Shown here in pieces: positions 19,361 through 28,605 of a stretch of 64,000 bases of DNA (positions are counted from its first letter, which is position 1; each line of letters opens with the position of its first letter). This DNA comes from Cupriavidus pauculus (GTDB taxonomy: Bacteria > Pseudomonadota > Gammaproteobacteria > Burkholderiales > Burkholderiaceae): the NCBI RefSeq assembly GCF_022179805.1, contig NZ_BPUO01000013.1, forward strand, positions 62,001 through 126,000, in the 5' to 3' direction. Made by a program: the position numbers and the translations under genes. A model generated the notes under the pieces. It was not told the origin of the DNA, made no database searches, and saw only the letters and a program-made list of their open reading frames with translations.

Positions 19361-19457
19361 AAAGTCCCTAGCAAAAAGTGTCCATACGAGCAGTTGGGTT
19401 CGCATCCGGCCTGGCCGGAATCGAGTGTCTTCTGAGGCGCATTTTGCTAGGGACTTT
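19361..19457 (+). promoter_or_regulatory. Structured nrdA 5' leader with 16-bp stem
   Basis: AAAGTCCCTAGCAAAA (19361-19376) pairs perfectly with TTTTGCTAGGGACTTT (19442-19457), closing a 65-nt loop. Inside the loop is a second hairpin, TCCGGCC/GGCCGGA. The element sits between the NrdR-controlled promoter and the nrdA start, which is 59 nt further on. There is no T-run after the right arm, so it is not a simple terminator. No riboswitch class was recognised. Confidence 0.6.
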
Positions 19458-19516
19458 GTTGTCTTCATAAAACACAGAAGAAGTATTCATCACAGGGTTA
19501 ATACCGGAGTTACCTC

Positions 19517-22459
19517 ATGCAAACGGCCCAAAACGAACAACAAACCACCGGCGTGACTGGCGCAACGGGCATTGCTGGCGCAGCAGCCGGCACGCAGAGC
19601 CCTGCCGCTGCAGGCGTTTCGTATCAGGACTACAAGCTGATCCGTCGCAACGGCTCCGTGGTGGCGTTCGAGCCGAACAAGATTGCCGTGGCCGTGACCA
19701 AGGCCTTCCTGGCCGTCAACGGTGGCCAGGGCGCAGCGTCCGCGCGTGTGCGCGAGCTGGTCGAGCAACTGACCCAACTGGTGGTGCGCGCGCTGGTGCG
19801 CAGCCGCCCGAACGGCGGCACGTTCCATATCGAGGACGTGCAGGATCACGTGGAACTGGCGCTGATGCGCTCGGGCGAACATGAGGTTGCCCGTGCCTAC
19901 GTGCTGTACCGCGAGAAGCGCACGCAGGAGCGCGCCCAGGCAAACGCCCAGGCCGTGGCCCGCGTGCAGCAGTCCGGCGTGTCGGTCAACGTGACCGACA
20001 ACGGCGCCGTGCGCGCGCTGGACCTGGTGGCCCTGCATGCACTGATCGACAACGCCTGCAGCGGTCTGGGCGACGCGGTCAGCGCCGAGCCGATCCTGAA
20101 GGAAACGCTGAAGAACCTGTACGACGGCGTGCCGATGTCGCAGGTCTACGACTCGGCCATCCTGGCCGCGCGTACGCTGATCGAGAAGGACCCGGCCTAC
20201 AGCCAGGTAACCGCTCGTATCCTGCTGCACACGATCCGCAAGGAAATCCTGGGCGCCGAAGTGACCCAGACCGAAATGTCGACGAAGTACGCCGAGTACT
20301 TCCCGAAGTTCATCGCCCGCGGTATCGAAGCCGAACTGCTGGACGAAAAGCTGGCCACGTACGACCTGGCCCGCCTGGGCGCCGCGCTGGACGCATCGCG
20401 CGACTTCCAGTTCAACTACCTGGGCCTGCAGACGCTGTACGACCGCTACTTCCTGCATGTGGACGAAGTGCGCATCGAAATGCCGCAGGCGTTCTTCATG
20501 CGCGTGGCCATGGGCCTGGCGCTGGAAGAAGCTGACCGCGAAGCCCGCGCCATCGAGTTCTACCAGCTGCTGTCGTCGTTCGACTTCATGTCGTCCACGC
20601 CGACGCTGTTCAACTCGGGCACGCGCCGCTCGCAGCTGTCGTCGTGCTACCTGACCACGGTTTCCGATGACCTGGAAGGCATCTACGAAGCCCTGAAGGA
20701 AAACGCGCTGCTGTCGAAGTTTGCCGGCGGCCTGGGCAACGACTGGACCAACGTGCGCGCGCTGGGTTCGCACATCAAGGGCACCAACGGCAAGAGCCAG
20801 GGTGTGGTGCCGTTCCTGAAGGTGGTGAACGACACGGCCGTGGCCGTGAACCAGGGCGGCAAGCGCAAGGGCGCGGTGTGCGCGTACCTGGAGACGTGGC
20901 ACCTGGACATCGAGGAATTCCTGGAGCTGCGCAAGAACACCGGCGACGACCGTCGCCGCACGCACGACATGAACACGGCCAACTGGATTCCGGACCTGTT
21001 CATGAAGCGCGTGATGGAAGCCGGCGAATGGACGCTGTTCTCGCCGGCCACCTGCCCGGACCTGCACGACAAGGTGGGCAAGGCCTTCGAGACCGCCTAC
21101 CTGGGCTACGAAGCCAAGGCCGCCAACGGCGAGCTGAAGCTGTTCAAGAAGGTGCCGGCGCTGCAACTGTGGCGCAAGATGCTGGGCATGCTGTTCGAAA
21201 CCGGCCATCCGTGGATCACGTTCAAGGACCCGTGCAACATCCGCAGCCCGCAGCAGCACGTGGGCGTGGTGCATAGCTCGAACCTGTGCACGGAAATCAC
21301 GCTGAACACGAACGAAAGCGAAATCGCCGTGTGCAACCTGGGTTCGGTGAACCTGGTGGCCCACCTGAAACAGCAGGCCGACGGCACGCACGTGCTGGAC
21401 CACGCCAAGCTGCAGAAGACGATCCGCACCGCGATGCGCATGCTCGACAACGTGATCGACATCAACTACTACGCGGTGGAGAAGGCGCGCAATTCGAACC
21501 TGCGTCACCGTCCGGTGGGCATGGGCATCATGGGCTTCCAGGACTGCCTGCACGTGCTGCGTACCCCGTACGCCAGCGACGCCGCGGTGAAGTTCGCCGA
21601 TACGTCGATGGAAGCGGTGTGCTACTACGCCTACCACGCGTCGACCGAGCTGGCTGAAGAGCGCGGCCGCTACAGCACGTATGAAGGTTCGCTGTGGGAC
21701 CGTGGCATCCTGCCGCAGGACTCGCTGAAGCTGCTCGCCGAAGAGCGCGGTGGCTACCTGGAAGTGGATTCGTCGTCGACGATGGACTGGGATTCGCTGC
21801 GTGGACGTATCAAGCAGCACGGCATGCGCAATTCGAACTGCATCGCGATCGCTCCGACCGCGACCATTTCGAACATCATCGGCGTGTCCGCCTGCATCGA
21901 GCCGACGTTCCAGAACCTGTACGTGAAGTCGAACCTGTCGGGCGAATTCACGGTGGTGAACGACTACCTGGTACGCGACCTGAAGGACCGCGGCCTGTGG
22001 GACGAGGTGATGGTTGCCGACCTGAAGTACTTCGATGGTTCGCTGGCCCGCATCGACCGCATCCCGCACGACCTGCGCGACATCTACGCCACAGCGTTCG
22101 AAGTGGAACCGACGTGGCTGGTGGAAGCCGCCAGCCGCCGCCAGAAGTGGATCGACCAGGCGCAATCGCTGAACATCTACATGGCCGGCGCCTCGGGCAA
22201 GAAGCTGGACGACACGTACAAGCTGGCCTGGCTGCGCGGCCTGAAGACGACGTACTACCTGCGCACGATCGCCGCCACCCACGTGGAGAAGTCCACGGTG
22301 TCGCGCGGTTCGCTGAATGCGGTGTCGTCGGGTGCCGACGGCCAGTCGGGCATCGACGCGGCCGCTGCATCGGCCCCGGCCATGCCGGAAGCCGAAGGCG
22401 CGGTTTGCACGATGCGTCCGGGTGACCCCGGTTTCGACGAGTGCGAAGCCTGCCAGTAA
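19517..22459 (+). CDS. nrdA: Class Ia ribonucleoside-diphosphate reductase, alpha subunit
   Basis: The 980-residue protein reduces ribonucleoside diphosphates to deoxy forms together with NrdB. The N-terminus carries an ATP-cone (YKLIRRNGSVVAFEPNKI, residues ~35-140) for dATP control, followed by a region resembling a second, diverged cone (~160-250). The barrel includes SSCYLTTVSDD, LCTEITLNTN and MRNSNCIAIAPTATIS. The C-terminal tail DECEACQ supplies the redox-active CxxC pair. It is longer than E. coli NrdA (761 aa) and similar to the long pseudomonad/betaproteobacterial form. It is controlled by the NrdR boxes and structured leader upstream; nrdB follows after 130 nt. Confidence 0.96.
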   Translation: MQTAQNEQQTTGVTGATGIAGAAAGTQSPAAAGVSYQDYKLIRRNGSVVAFEPNKIAVAVTKAFLAVNGGQGAASARVRELVEQLTQLVVRALVRSRPNGGTFHIEDVQDHVELALMRSGEHEVARAYVLYREKRTQERAQANAQAVARVQQSGVSVNVTDNGAVRALDLVALHALIDNACSGLGDAVSAEPILKETLKNLYDGVPMSQVYDSAILAARTLIEKDPAYSQVTARILLHTIRKEILGAEVTQTEMSTKYAEYFPKFIARGIEAELLDEKLATYDLARLGAALDASRDFQFNYLGLQTLYDRYFLHVDEVRIEMPQAFFMRVAMGLALEEADREARAIEFYQLLSSFDFMSSTPTLFNSGTRRSQLSSCYLTTVSDDLEGIYEALKENALLSKFAGGLGNDWTNVRALGSHIKGTNGKSQGVVPFLKVVNDTAVAVNQGGKRKGAVCAYLETWHLDIEEFLELRKNTGDDRRRTHDMNTANWIPDLFMKRVMEAGEWTLFSPATCPDLHDKVGKAFETAYLGYEAKAANGELKLFKKVPALQLWRKMLGMLFETGHPWITFKDPCNIRSPQQHVGVVHSSNLCTEITLNTNESEIAVCNLGSVNLVAHLKQQADGTHVLDHAKLQKTIRTAMRMLDNVIDINYYAVEKARNSNLRHRPVGMGIMGFQDCLHVLRTPYASDAAVKFADTSMEAVCYYAYHASTELAEERGRYSTYEGSLWDRGILPQDSLKLLAEERGGYLEVDSSSTMDWDSLRGRIKQHGMRNSNCIAIAPTATISNIIGVSACIEPTFQNLYVKSNLSGEFTVVNDYLVRDLKDRGLWDEVMVADLKYFDGSLARIDRIPHDLRDIYATAFEVEPTWLVEAASRRQKWIDQAQSLNIYMAGASGKKLDDTYKLAWLRGLKTTYYLRTIAATHVEKSTVSRGSLNAVSSGADGQSGIDAAAASAPAMPEAEGAVCTMRPGDPGFDECEACQ

Positions 22460-22484
22460 CTGATTGAATCACCCCTGGTCTGCT

Positions 22485-22512
22485 CCCCTCTCCCGCTCAG
22501 GCGGGAGAGGGG
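22485..22512. repeat. Palindromic repeat, copy 1 (between nrdA and nrdB)
   Basis: A 12-bp perfect stem CCCCTCTCCCGC/GCGGGAGAGGGG with loop TCAG, followed by a purine-rich tract. The same stem sequence occurs at 56403-56429. No T-run follows, so it resembles a dispersed REP-type palindrome more than a terminator. Confidence 0.7.
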
Positions 22513-22589
22513 CCGGGGGAGAGGGCAGGGCGCACGCGCTGAAGTGCAACCGCCGAGCCGCCCCTAAACGAATTTCCGGAGAACACAAC

Positions 22590-23780
22590 ATGCTGAGCTG
22601 GGACGACGACGTTCAAGCCACGCCGCAAGCTGCACCGCAGCCTGCCCTGCAACCCGCCGCGTCGGCCTCCACGGTCGACCAGCAAGGCGTACTGCCGCCG
22701 TCCGCCACGGCACCGTCGGGCATCCTCGGCAACAATCCGAACGCCGCCGCCGCGCAAAGCACCCGCCGCGTGAACGCCGCCGACAAGCGCGTGATCAACG
22801 GCGCCACCGACGTGAACCAGCTGGTGCCGTTCAAGTACAAGTGGGCGTGGGAAAAGTACCTGGCCGGTTGCGCCAACCACTGGATGCCGCAGGAAATCAA
22901 CATGTCGCGTGACATCGCCCTGTGGAAGGACCCGAACGGTCTGACCGAGGACGAGCGCCGCGTCATCAAGCGCAACCTGGGCTTCTTCGTGACGGCCGAC
23001 TCGCTGGCCGCCAACAACATCGTGCTGGGCACCTACCGCCAGATCACGGCGCCGGAATGCCGCCAGTACCTGCTGCGCCAGGCGTTTGAAGAGGCTATTC
23101 ACACGCACGCCTATCAGTACATCGTGGAATCGCTCGGCCTGGATGAAGCCGAGATCTTCAACGCGTACCACGAAGTGCAGTCGATCCGTGACAAGGACGA
23201 GTTCCTGATCCCGTTCATCGACACGCTGACCGATCCGTCGTTCAAGACCGGCACGCCGGAAAACGACCAGAAGCTGCTGAAGAGCCTGATCGTCTTCGCC
23301 TGCATCATGGAAGGCCTGTTCTTCTACGTGGGCTTCACGCAGATCCTGGCGATGGGCCGCCAGAACAAGATGACCGGTGCCGCCGAGCAGTACCAGTACA
23401 TCCTGCGCGACGAATCGCTGCACTGCAATTTCGGCATCGACCTGATCAACCAGATCAAGCTCGAGAATCCGCACCTGTGGACGCCGGAATTCAAGGCCGA
23501 GATCACCGATCTGTTCAAGAAGGCCGTGGACCTGGAATACCGCTACGCCGAAGACACCATGCCGCGCGGCGTGCTGGGTCTGAACGCGCCGATGTTCAAG
23601 GGCTACCTGCGCTACATCTGCAACCGCCGCTGCCAGCAGATCGGCCTGGAGCAGCTGTTCCCGAACGAGGAAAACCCGTTCCCGTGGATGAGCGAGATGA
23701 TCGACCTGAAGAAGGAACGCAACTTCTTCGAAACGCGTGTGATCGAGTACCAGACCGGCGGCGCGCTGTCGTGGGACTGA
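22590..23780 (+). CDS. nrdB: Class Ia ribonucleoside-diphosphate reductase, beta subunit
   Basis: The 396-residue radical-generating subunit starts [13 protein letters not shown] behind a TTTCCGGAGAA ribosome binding site. After an Ala/Pro-rich N-terminal ~60 residues comes the ferritin-like di-iron domain, with ligand helices [36 protein letters not shown] and [11 protein letters not shown]. The C-terminal tail [17 protein letters not shown] is the NrdA-docking peptide. A longer in-frame start would run through the palindromic repeat and is rejected. A strong hairpin follows at 23874. Confidence 0.96.
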   Translation: MLSWDDDVQATPQAAPQPALQPAASASTVDQQGVLPPSATAPSGILGNNPNAAAAQSTRRVNAADKRVINGATDVNQLVPFKYKWAWEKYLAGCANHWMPQEINMSRDIALWKDPNGLTEDERRVIKRNLGFFVTADSLAANNIVLGTYRQITAPECRQYLLRQAFEEAIHTHAYQYIVESLGLDEAEIFNAYHEVQSIRDKDEFLIPFIDTLTDPSFKTGTPENDQKLLKSLIVFACIMEGLFFYVGFTQILAMGRQNKMTGAAEQYQYILRDESLHCNFGIDLINQIKLENPHLWTPEFKAEITDLFKKAVDLEYRYAEDTMPRGVLGLNAPMFKGYLRYICNRRCQQIGLEQLFPNEENPFPWMSEMIDLKKERNFFETRVIEYQTGGALSWD

Positions 23781-23873
23781 TCTGACTGACGAGAAACCAG
23801 TCAACTACCGGTTGAAGGGTCGGCTGCAGCATCAATACGAAGCAAACAAGTCCAGCAGCCAGGACGGGTGAGG

Positions 23874-23912
23874 AACGGCCATCGGGTGAGAGCCCGATGG
23901 CCGTTGTTCTTT
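23874..23912 (+). terminator. Rho-independent terminator after nrdB
   Basis: A 13-bp perfect stem AACGGCCATCGGG/CCCGATGGCCGTT with a 6-nt loop, followed by the T-rich tract GTTCTTTT. It lies 94 nt after the nrdB stop. Confidence 0.8.
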
Positions 23913-23962
23913 TGGGGCGGGATATGGTGAATGCGGCCTTTTTTGTCGAGGCCGAGACTATG

Positions 23963-24018
23963 CGATCGCACGGTTTTTGGTCGAAAGCGGCTGATTTTGA
24001 TGCTAAACCGTGCGATCG
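23963..24018. repeat. 14-bp perfect inverted repeat downstream of a Bug gene
   Basis: CGATCGCACGGTTT (23963-23976) pairs with AAACCGTGCGATCG (24005-24018) across a 28-nt spacer. It lies 35 nt after the stop of the leftward Bug gene and could stabilise the 3' end of that transcript. No T-run follows on either strand. Confidence 0.6.
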
Positions 24019-24052
24019 ACGAGTTTCGCCCCAACGCCTCCCAACCCCAACC

Positions 24053-25024
24053 TCAATCCGCCGTCGCCCCCGACCGTTTCACCACGGTCGACCACTTCCT
24101 GATTTCGCTGTCGACGAACTTCGCGGTATCGGCGGGCGACATGGGCATCGGCTCTGATCCCCGGTCGGTGATGAACTTGTTCAGTTCGGGCGATTGCAGG
24201 GCCTTCACCGTTTCCGTGTTGAGTTGGTTGACGATGGCCGCGGGCGTGGCCGCCGGCACCATCATCACGGCCCAGCCGAGCGCTTCGAAGCCAGCCACGC
24301 CTTGCTCTCGGACCGTGGGTACCGAGGGCAGCTGGGGCACGCGCTTGGCCGTGGTCACTGCCAGCGGTATCGCCTTGTTGGTCTGGATCAGCGGCATGGC
24401 GGCGGTCACCGAGTCCACCATCAGCGGAATCTGGTTGCCCAGGAAGTCGGCCTGGGCCGGGCCGCTGCCCTTGTAGGGAATATGGACGATGAAGGTGCCG
24501 GTCTGCGCCTTGAGCATCTCGGCCGACAGGTGCTGGGTGCCGCCGATACCGGCACTGGCGTAGCTGTACTTGCCCGGCGCGGCCTTGGCCTTGGCAATCA
24601 GGTCGCGCAGCGACGTGAAGCCCGACTGCGGCGTGGCCAGGAACACCAGCGGCACCGAAAACACGCCGGACACCGGCGCGAAGTCCTGGCGCGGATCGTA
24701 GTTCAGCTTCTTGTAGAGTGTCTGGTTGATGGCCATCGCGCTGCCGGCCATCACGATCGTGTAGCCGTCGGCCGGGGCCTTGGCGGCCACTTCCATGCCG
24801 ATGTTGCCGCCCGCACCGGCGCGATTCTCCACCACGATCGACTGGCCTAGCTGTTTGCCGAGTTTCTCGGCCAACGCGCGCGCAAAGATGTCGGTGGCCT
24901 GTCCGGGCGGAAACGGCACGATCAGCTTGATGGGGCGTTCGGGCCAGGCGGCTTGGGCGGTGCTGGCGGCGGCCAGCAGCAGGGCGGCCAGCGTCAGGCT
25001 GGCGTGGGGGCGCAACGACTTCAA
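24053..25024 (-). CDS. Bug-family (tripartite tricarboxylate) periplasmic solute-binding protein
   Basis: The 323-residue protein has a Sec signal peptide ending near STAQA-AWP and the Bug signature [23 protein letters not shown], then [16 protein letters not shown] and [12 protein letters not shown]. Bug proteins bind carboxylates or related small ligands in the periplasm. No tctA/tctB membrane genes are nearby, so this is one of the many orphan Bug proteins of Burkholderiales. It is divergent from an MDR dehydrogenase gene, which may be metabolically linked. The ligand cannot be predicted. Confidence 0.92.
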   Translation of the reverse strand: MKSLRPHASLTLAALLLAAASTAQAAWPERPIKLIVPFPPGQATDIFARALAEKLGKQLGQSIVVENRAGAGGNIGMEVAAKAPADGYTIVMAGSAMAINQTLYKKLNYDPRQDFAPVSGVFSVPLVFLATPQSGFTSLRDLIAKAKAAPGKYSYASAGIGGTQHLSAEMLKAQTGTFIVHIPYKGSGPAQADFLGNQIPLMVDSVTAAMPLIQTNKAIPLAVTTAKRVPQLPSVPTVREQGVAGFEALGWAVMMVPAATPAAIVNQLNTETVKALQSPELNKFITDRGSEPMPMSPADTAKFVDSEIRKWSTVVKRSGATAD

Positions 25025-25194
25025 GGGAATGTCTCCTCAACTGTGGGTGAAACGGCAGTGACGTCTTTGTCCGTGGCGTCCTTGACCGCTCTTGATGCGA
25101 TTCTACGCGTGCTTCGCTTTCAGAATCGGCTCAAAGACGCTAGGCAATTGGCCGCATACGATCGTTTGCGATCCCAACCAAGGAGAACGTCACG

Positions 25195-26160
25195 ATGCGA
25201 GCCGTTGTATTGCAACACCTGGGCGAAGTCCCGCGTTTCAGCCAATTCCATGACCCCGAGCCGCGCGAAGGGGAGACCCTGGTGCGCGCCAGTGCCGCGC
25301 TGGTGCGAGCCTCCGACGTGGCCATCGCACGCGGGCAGCACCCGCGTATGCCGCTGGAACTGCCCTATATCTGTGGGCGCGACGGGGTGGGCTATCTGGC
25401 TGGTGGCCAGCGCGTGTACTTCCACGCGGGCCGCAGCCCGTTTGGCGCCATGGCCGAGTTCGTGCCGGCAGAGTGGGTGGTGCCGGTGCCGGACGAGGTG
25501 GATTCGGTGGACGCCGCTGCGCTGGTGGGCCCCGCGTTGAAGGTATGGCTGCCGCTGGCCGTGCGCGCGGACTTGGCTCCTGGTGAGACGGTTCTGATCC
25601 TGGGGGCATCCGGCATGCTGGGCCGGCTTGCGATACAGGCTGCGCGCCTGCAGGGTGCCGGGCGGGTGATCGTGGCGGGGCATCGCATCGACCTGCTGAC
25701 GATGCCGGGCGCCGATGCGCAGATCGATCTGGGCCAGGCACCGAGCCTGCTGCAACATGCGTTTGCCACCCATGCCGCCGACGGCATCGACGTGGTGCTG
25801 GACTTTGTCTGGGGCGAGACGCTGGAGCTGCTGCTATCTGCGCTGGTTCAGGCGGGCAGCATGCCGACGCTGCCGGGGCATCACGGCACCCGCGTGGTGT
25901 GCGTGGCCGATCGCCGGACGGGGAGCCTCATGATGGCGCCCACGGCCATGCGCGATTCCAACGCCATGCTGATGGGATGTGGGCCAGCCAGTCATCCTCC
26001 ACCGGAAGACCTGAGGTTCCTGGTGGAGGATGTTCTCGGTTGCATGCGTGCCGACTACCTGTCGGTCGAACCGGCCGAGGCGATGCCGGCCGCCGAGGTG
26101 GCCGACGTATGGCGCCTGGCTGGCGAGTCCGAGCGCCGCGTGGTGCTGACGCTCGACTAA
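25195..26160 (+). CDS. MDR-family zinc-independent alcohol dehydrogenase/quinone oxidoreductase-like
   Basis: The 321-residue protein has the GroES-like N-terminal fold (MRAVVLQHLGEVPRF, ICGRDGVGYL) and a Rossmann domain with the nucleotide motif ILGASGMLGRLAIQAA. The cysteine ligands of the structural zinc lobe are absent, placing it with quinone-oxidoreductase-like members rather than classical zinc ADHs. Substrate is unknown. It is preceded by AAGGAGAACG and is divergent from the Bug gene with a 170-bp gap. Confidence 0.85.
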   Translation: MRAVVLQHLGEVPRFSQFHDPEPREGETLVRASAALVRASDVAIARGQHPRMPLELPYICGRDGVGYLAGGQRVYFHAGRSPFGAMAEFVPAEWVVPVPDEVDSVDAAALVGPALKVWLPLAVRADLAPGETVLILGASGMLGRLAIQAARLQGAGRVIVAGHRIDLLTMPGADAQIDLGQAPSLLQHAFATHAADGIDVVLDFVWGETLELLLSALVQAGSMPTLPGHHGTRVVCVADRRTGSLMMAPTAMRDSNAMLMGCGPASHPPPEDLRFLVEDVLGCMRADYLSVEPAEAMPAAEVADVWRLAGESERRVVLTLD

Positions 26161-26191
26161 CGGCAAAGGCCGCGGGGAGGCGGCTGGTGGA

Positions 26192-27127
26192 TCAGGCGGC
26201 CTTGCGCTGCTCGACCGGTGCGGTGCCTTCGGCCTTGCGTTCGCCGCCAAGCGCGTCGGTCAGGTCCGCCAGCATGCCCGCCAGTTCGCCAGCCATCATC
26301 GCGAAGTCGGCGTCGAAGCGCTCGTTCTCGTCGTGGAGCGTGCCATCGGCCTGTTCCTTGATGACATCGAGCGGGTTCACGCGCTTGACGGCCAGCGCAT
26401 CGGTCAGCACGAACGACACGCGGTCGTTCCAGGTCATGGCCAGCCGCGTGCAGCGCTTGCCGGCCTCGATGTGGCGGCGCAGGTCCTCGGCGTCGAGCGG
26501 ATGGCGCACATAGCGCACGGTGGCCTTGCTCTCGCTGCTGCTCTGGAGTTCGATTTCCTGGTCGACCGTGAAGCCGGCCGGCGCGGTTTCGGTGGCCAGC
26601 CATTCGGTCATGGCGGCTACCGGCGACAGGTTGACCTGCAGGCCCACCACTGGCAGCGGATCGATGGCCTTGAACAGCATGCCGCGCACTTCGTCAGCCT
26701 TGGCGGTGCCGGCGGCATCGATGGCCAGCCAGCCGTTGACCGGGTCGATCCAGACGCGGGTGTCGCGGCGGATGCTGAACGCGCGCGGCAGCAGTTCCTC
26801 GGTCACCTGTTCCTTGAGCTCCTTGAGCTGCTTGCGGCCCGGCTTGAAGCCTTGCTGTTCTTCGATTTCGGCGGCGCGCGCCTTGGTCACCTGGTTGACC
26901 ACGGTGGCGGGCAGCAGTTTCTTTTCGGTGCGCAGCACCAGCAGCATCTGGCGATTGACGCAGTGCACGAGCTGGTCGTTGTCGCGGGGCGATGCCCAGC
27001 CCTGGGTTTGCATTTCAAGGCTGGTGCCCGGGTAGAACGCATGCTTGGCCAGGCAGGCCTCGACATCTTCTGCACTCAGCGTCCACGGGGCGGAGAAACG
27101 GTGAACCTGGAGATTCTTGAACCACAT
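26192..27127 (-). CDS. rdgC: Recombination-associated protein RdgC
   Basis: The 311-residue protein starts [20 protein letters not shown] and continues with [21 protein letters not shown] and LPATVVNQ, the conserved RdgC pattern. RdgC forms a ring-shaped dimer on double-stranded DNA and restrains RecA filament formation. Length matches the ~300-residue norm. It stands alone between a rightward MDR gene, which converges on it, and the SYLF gene upstream. Confidence 0.95.
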   Translation of the reverse strand: MWFKNLQVHRFSAPWTLSAEDVEACLAKHAFYPGTSLEMQTQGWASPRDNDQLVHCVNRQMLLVLRTEKKLLPATVVNQVTKARAAEIEEQQGFKPGRKQLKELKEQVTEELLPRAFSIRRDTRVWIDPVNGWLAIDAAGTAKADEVRGMLFKAIDPLPVVGLQVNLSPVAAMTEWLATETAPAGFTVDQEIELQSSSESKATVRYVRHPLDAEDLRRHIEAGKRCTRLAMTWNDRVSFVLTDALAVKRVNPLDVIKEQADGTLHDENERFDADFAMMAGELAGMLADLTDALGGERKAEGTAPVEQRKAA

Positions 27128-27202
27128 GAAAATTCGGCCTCGCGTACGGGTTGGAAAATTGGCAAGGGTCGAATTCTAACGGCTCGGCGACGGCACGCGC
27201 CG

Positions 27203-27256
27203 AAGAAAAAAGTAAGCGCCCATGGCGCGGAACGAATGGTTCCACGCCATGGGCGC
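27203..27256 (-). terminator. Terminator of the SYLF gene
   Basis: On the minus strand a 12-bp perfect stem (arms 27245-27256 and 27216-27227, GCGCCCATGGCG) encloses a smaller GGAAC/GTTCC hairpin and is followed by TTACTTTTTTCTT. Confidence 0.8.
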
Positions 27257-27291
27257 CATATGGCAGGGCCGGCAAGCCGCCGGCCCGCGTA

Positions 27292-27891
27292 TCAGATGTC
27301 GAGCTTCGAGATCTTGGTGCCTTCCAGGCTCAGGCCGGCCATGACGCCCGCATTGGTCATGGCAAAGCCAATGATCGGTTGCTGGGCGGTATTGGTGTCG
27401 ATCTGGCCATTCGCGCCGATCGTGGCCAGTGCCACCGTGGCGTCGGCACCGACTTGCCAGCCGCTGCTGCGCACAAACTTGTCGTAGGCATCCTGTGTCA
27501 TGAACATCAGGATGAATGCCTTGGACTGCGCACCGATCTGCCAGCCGATCGAGCCGGAAATGGCGCGGTAGTAGCCGCGATTGGCGCCGCCGGATCGCAA
27601 CACGCCGTCGCCGTACTCGCCCCCGACGATAAAGCCGGCCGAGAGCAGTTTCGGGAAGATCAGGATGCCCTTGGCCTTGGCGCCGAGGTCGCGCGCACCA
27701 TTGGCTGTTGCATACAGCCGGCTCAGGGTATCGGTGGCACCCGTATCGATTTCGCGACGCTTCGAGGCGGCGTCGCCCGAGTCTTTGGGCCCGGTGAAGC
27801 TGCAACCTGTGAGCGACAGCGCGCCAACGGAAAGACCGGTGAGGCCGACAAGCCCAGCGCTGCCGGCGGACAGGAAGGTTCGACGTTTCAT
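27292..27891 (-). CDS. SYLF/Ysc84-domain lipoprotein
   Basis: The 199-residue protein starts MKRRTFLSAGSAGLVG behind a GGAGGAAATA ribosome binding site. The signal resembles a lipoprotein signal with LSLTGC, although KRRTFL is also reminiscent of a twin-arginine start. The mature part is a SYLF (Ysc84) domain with AKAKGILIFPKLLSAGFIVGGEYGDGVL and GSIGWQIGAQSKAFILMFM. SYLF domains bind lipids in eukaryotes; the bacterial role is unclear. It has its own strong terminator. Confidence 0.88.
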   Translation of the reverse strand: MKRRTFLSAGSAGLVGLTGLSVGALSLTGCSFTGPKDSGDAASKRREIDTGATDTLSRLYATANGARDLGAKAKGILIFPKLLSAGFIVGGEYGDGVLRSGGANRGYYRAISGSIGWQIGAQSKAFILMFMTQDAYDKFVRSSGWQVGADATVALATIGANGQIDTNTAQQPIIGFAMTNAGVMAGLSLEGTKISKLDI

Positions 27892-28103
27892 TATTTCCTC
27901 CAGGAGGGGTTCATGTGTTGCAACCGCCTCTACAGCATAGGCGGGCAAGGCACATCCGCAAATGCGATTTTGTCTGACAAGGAGGGGAGGGGACTCTGAC
28001 ATGACATCGACATACTTTCTTGCAAATCGCGGGAACTTCACCCGGAACCCGCGTTTATCCTCTGGGTCTGTCGTGCATGTACAAGTCAACCGCTCCCAAC
28101 TCC

Positions 28104-28586
28104 ATGTCCATCGGTCACACCGCTTCCCACACGTCGAACGAGAATGCTGCGTCGCAGCGTACCCGCCCCTGGATGCGCGCCGGCGCGCTCGCCACGCCGC
28201 TCGCGGCACTGCTGCTCGGTGCCTGCGCATCCCAGCCGTCCACGGAAACTCCGGAAGCCCGCCAGGAAGTGGCGCAGATGAACGCCGGCTGGCAGGCCGA
28301 GCGTGCCAAGTACATGGATTGCGTGCAGGACAAGGCCGGCGATGGCGCCAAGGGCAAGGGCACGTCGAAGGAAGTGGCCTCCGGGGCCATCGACGCATGC
28401 AAAGACCAGTTGAAGGTCATGCACGATGCCTTCCAGTCTTACCTCTCCGCGCAGATGAGCAGCGCGCACGGCCAGACCAGCGCGCGCCAGGCCGCTGACC
28501 GGGTCACGACCGACACGCGCGAGAAGGCGCGCACGTACCTGACGCGCTATGTCGAAGTGGAGCGCTACAAGGCCGGCCAGCGCTGA
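28104..28586 (+). CDS. Hypothetical lipoprotein
   Basis: The protein has a lipoprotein signal (AGALATPLAALLLGAC, lipobox LGAC). The mature region is polar and helical with two cysteines (YMDCVQDKAG, IDACKDQL) that could form a disulphide, and ends KARTYLTRYVEVERYKAGQR. No family was recognised. The start is uncertain: ATG 28104 gives 160 residues with a 23-residue polar extension before the signal, ATG 28173 gives 137 residues with a conventional n-region, and neither has a clear ribosome binding site. It converges on the aldo/keto reductase gene. Confidence 0.75.
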   Translation: MSIGHTASHTSNENAASQRTRPWMRAGALATPLAALLLGACASQPSTETPEARQEVAQMNAGWQAERAKYMDCVQDKAGDGAKGKGTSKEVASGAIDACKDQLKVMHDAFQSYLSAQMSSAHGQTSARQAADRVTTDTREKARTYLTRYVEVERYKAGQR

Positions 28587-28605
28587 GCGCGCTGAACCCT
28601 GAAAT

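Larger units (their letters stand above)
18851..19516. other. 666-bp ampD-nrdA intergenic region
   Basis: No convincing coding frame. It holds a TACAAT -10-like hexamer at 19011-19016, the two NrdR boxes at 19223-19269, and a nrdA leader with a 16-bp long-range stem at 19361-19457. It is more AT-rich than its surroundings around 19070-19100. Confidence 0.6.

Noticed and set aside
19270-19516. A cobalamin riboswitch or nrdJ-type element upstream of nrdA
   Set aside because: I could not find the B12-box or other conserved cores; only the long stem and nested hairpin are supported.
19490-22282. A 930-codon open frame antisense to nrdA
   Set aside because: It is a GC-bias shadow of nrdA with no ribosome binding site and an Arg/His/Val-rich, domain-free sequence.
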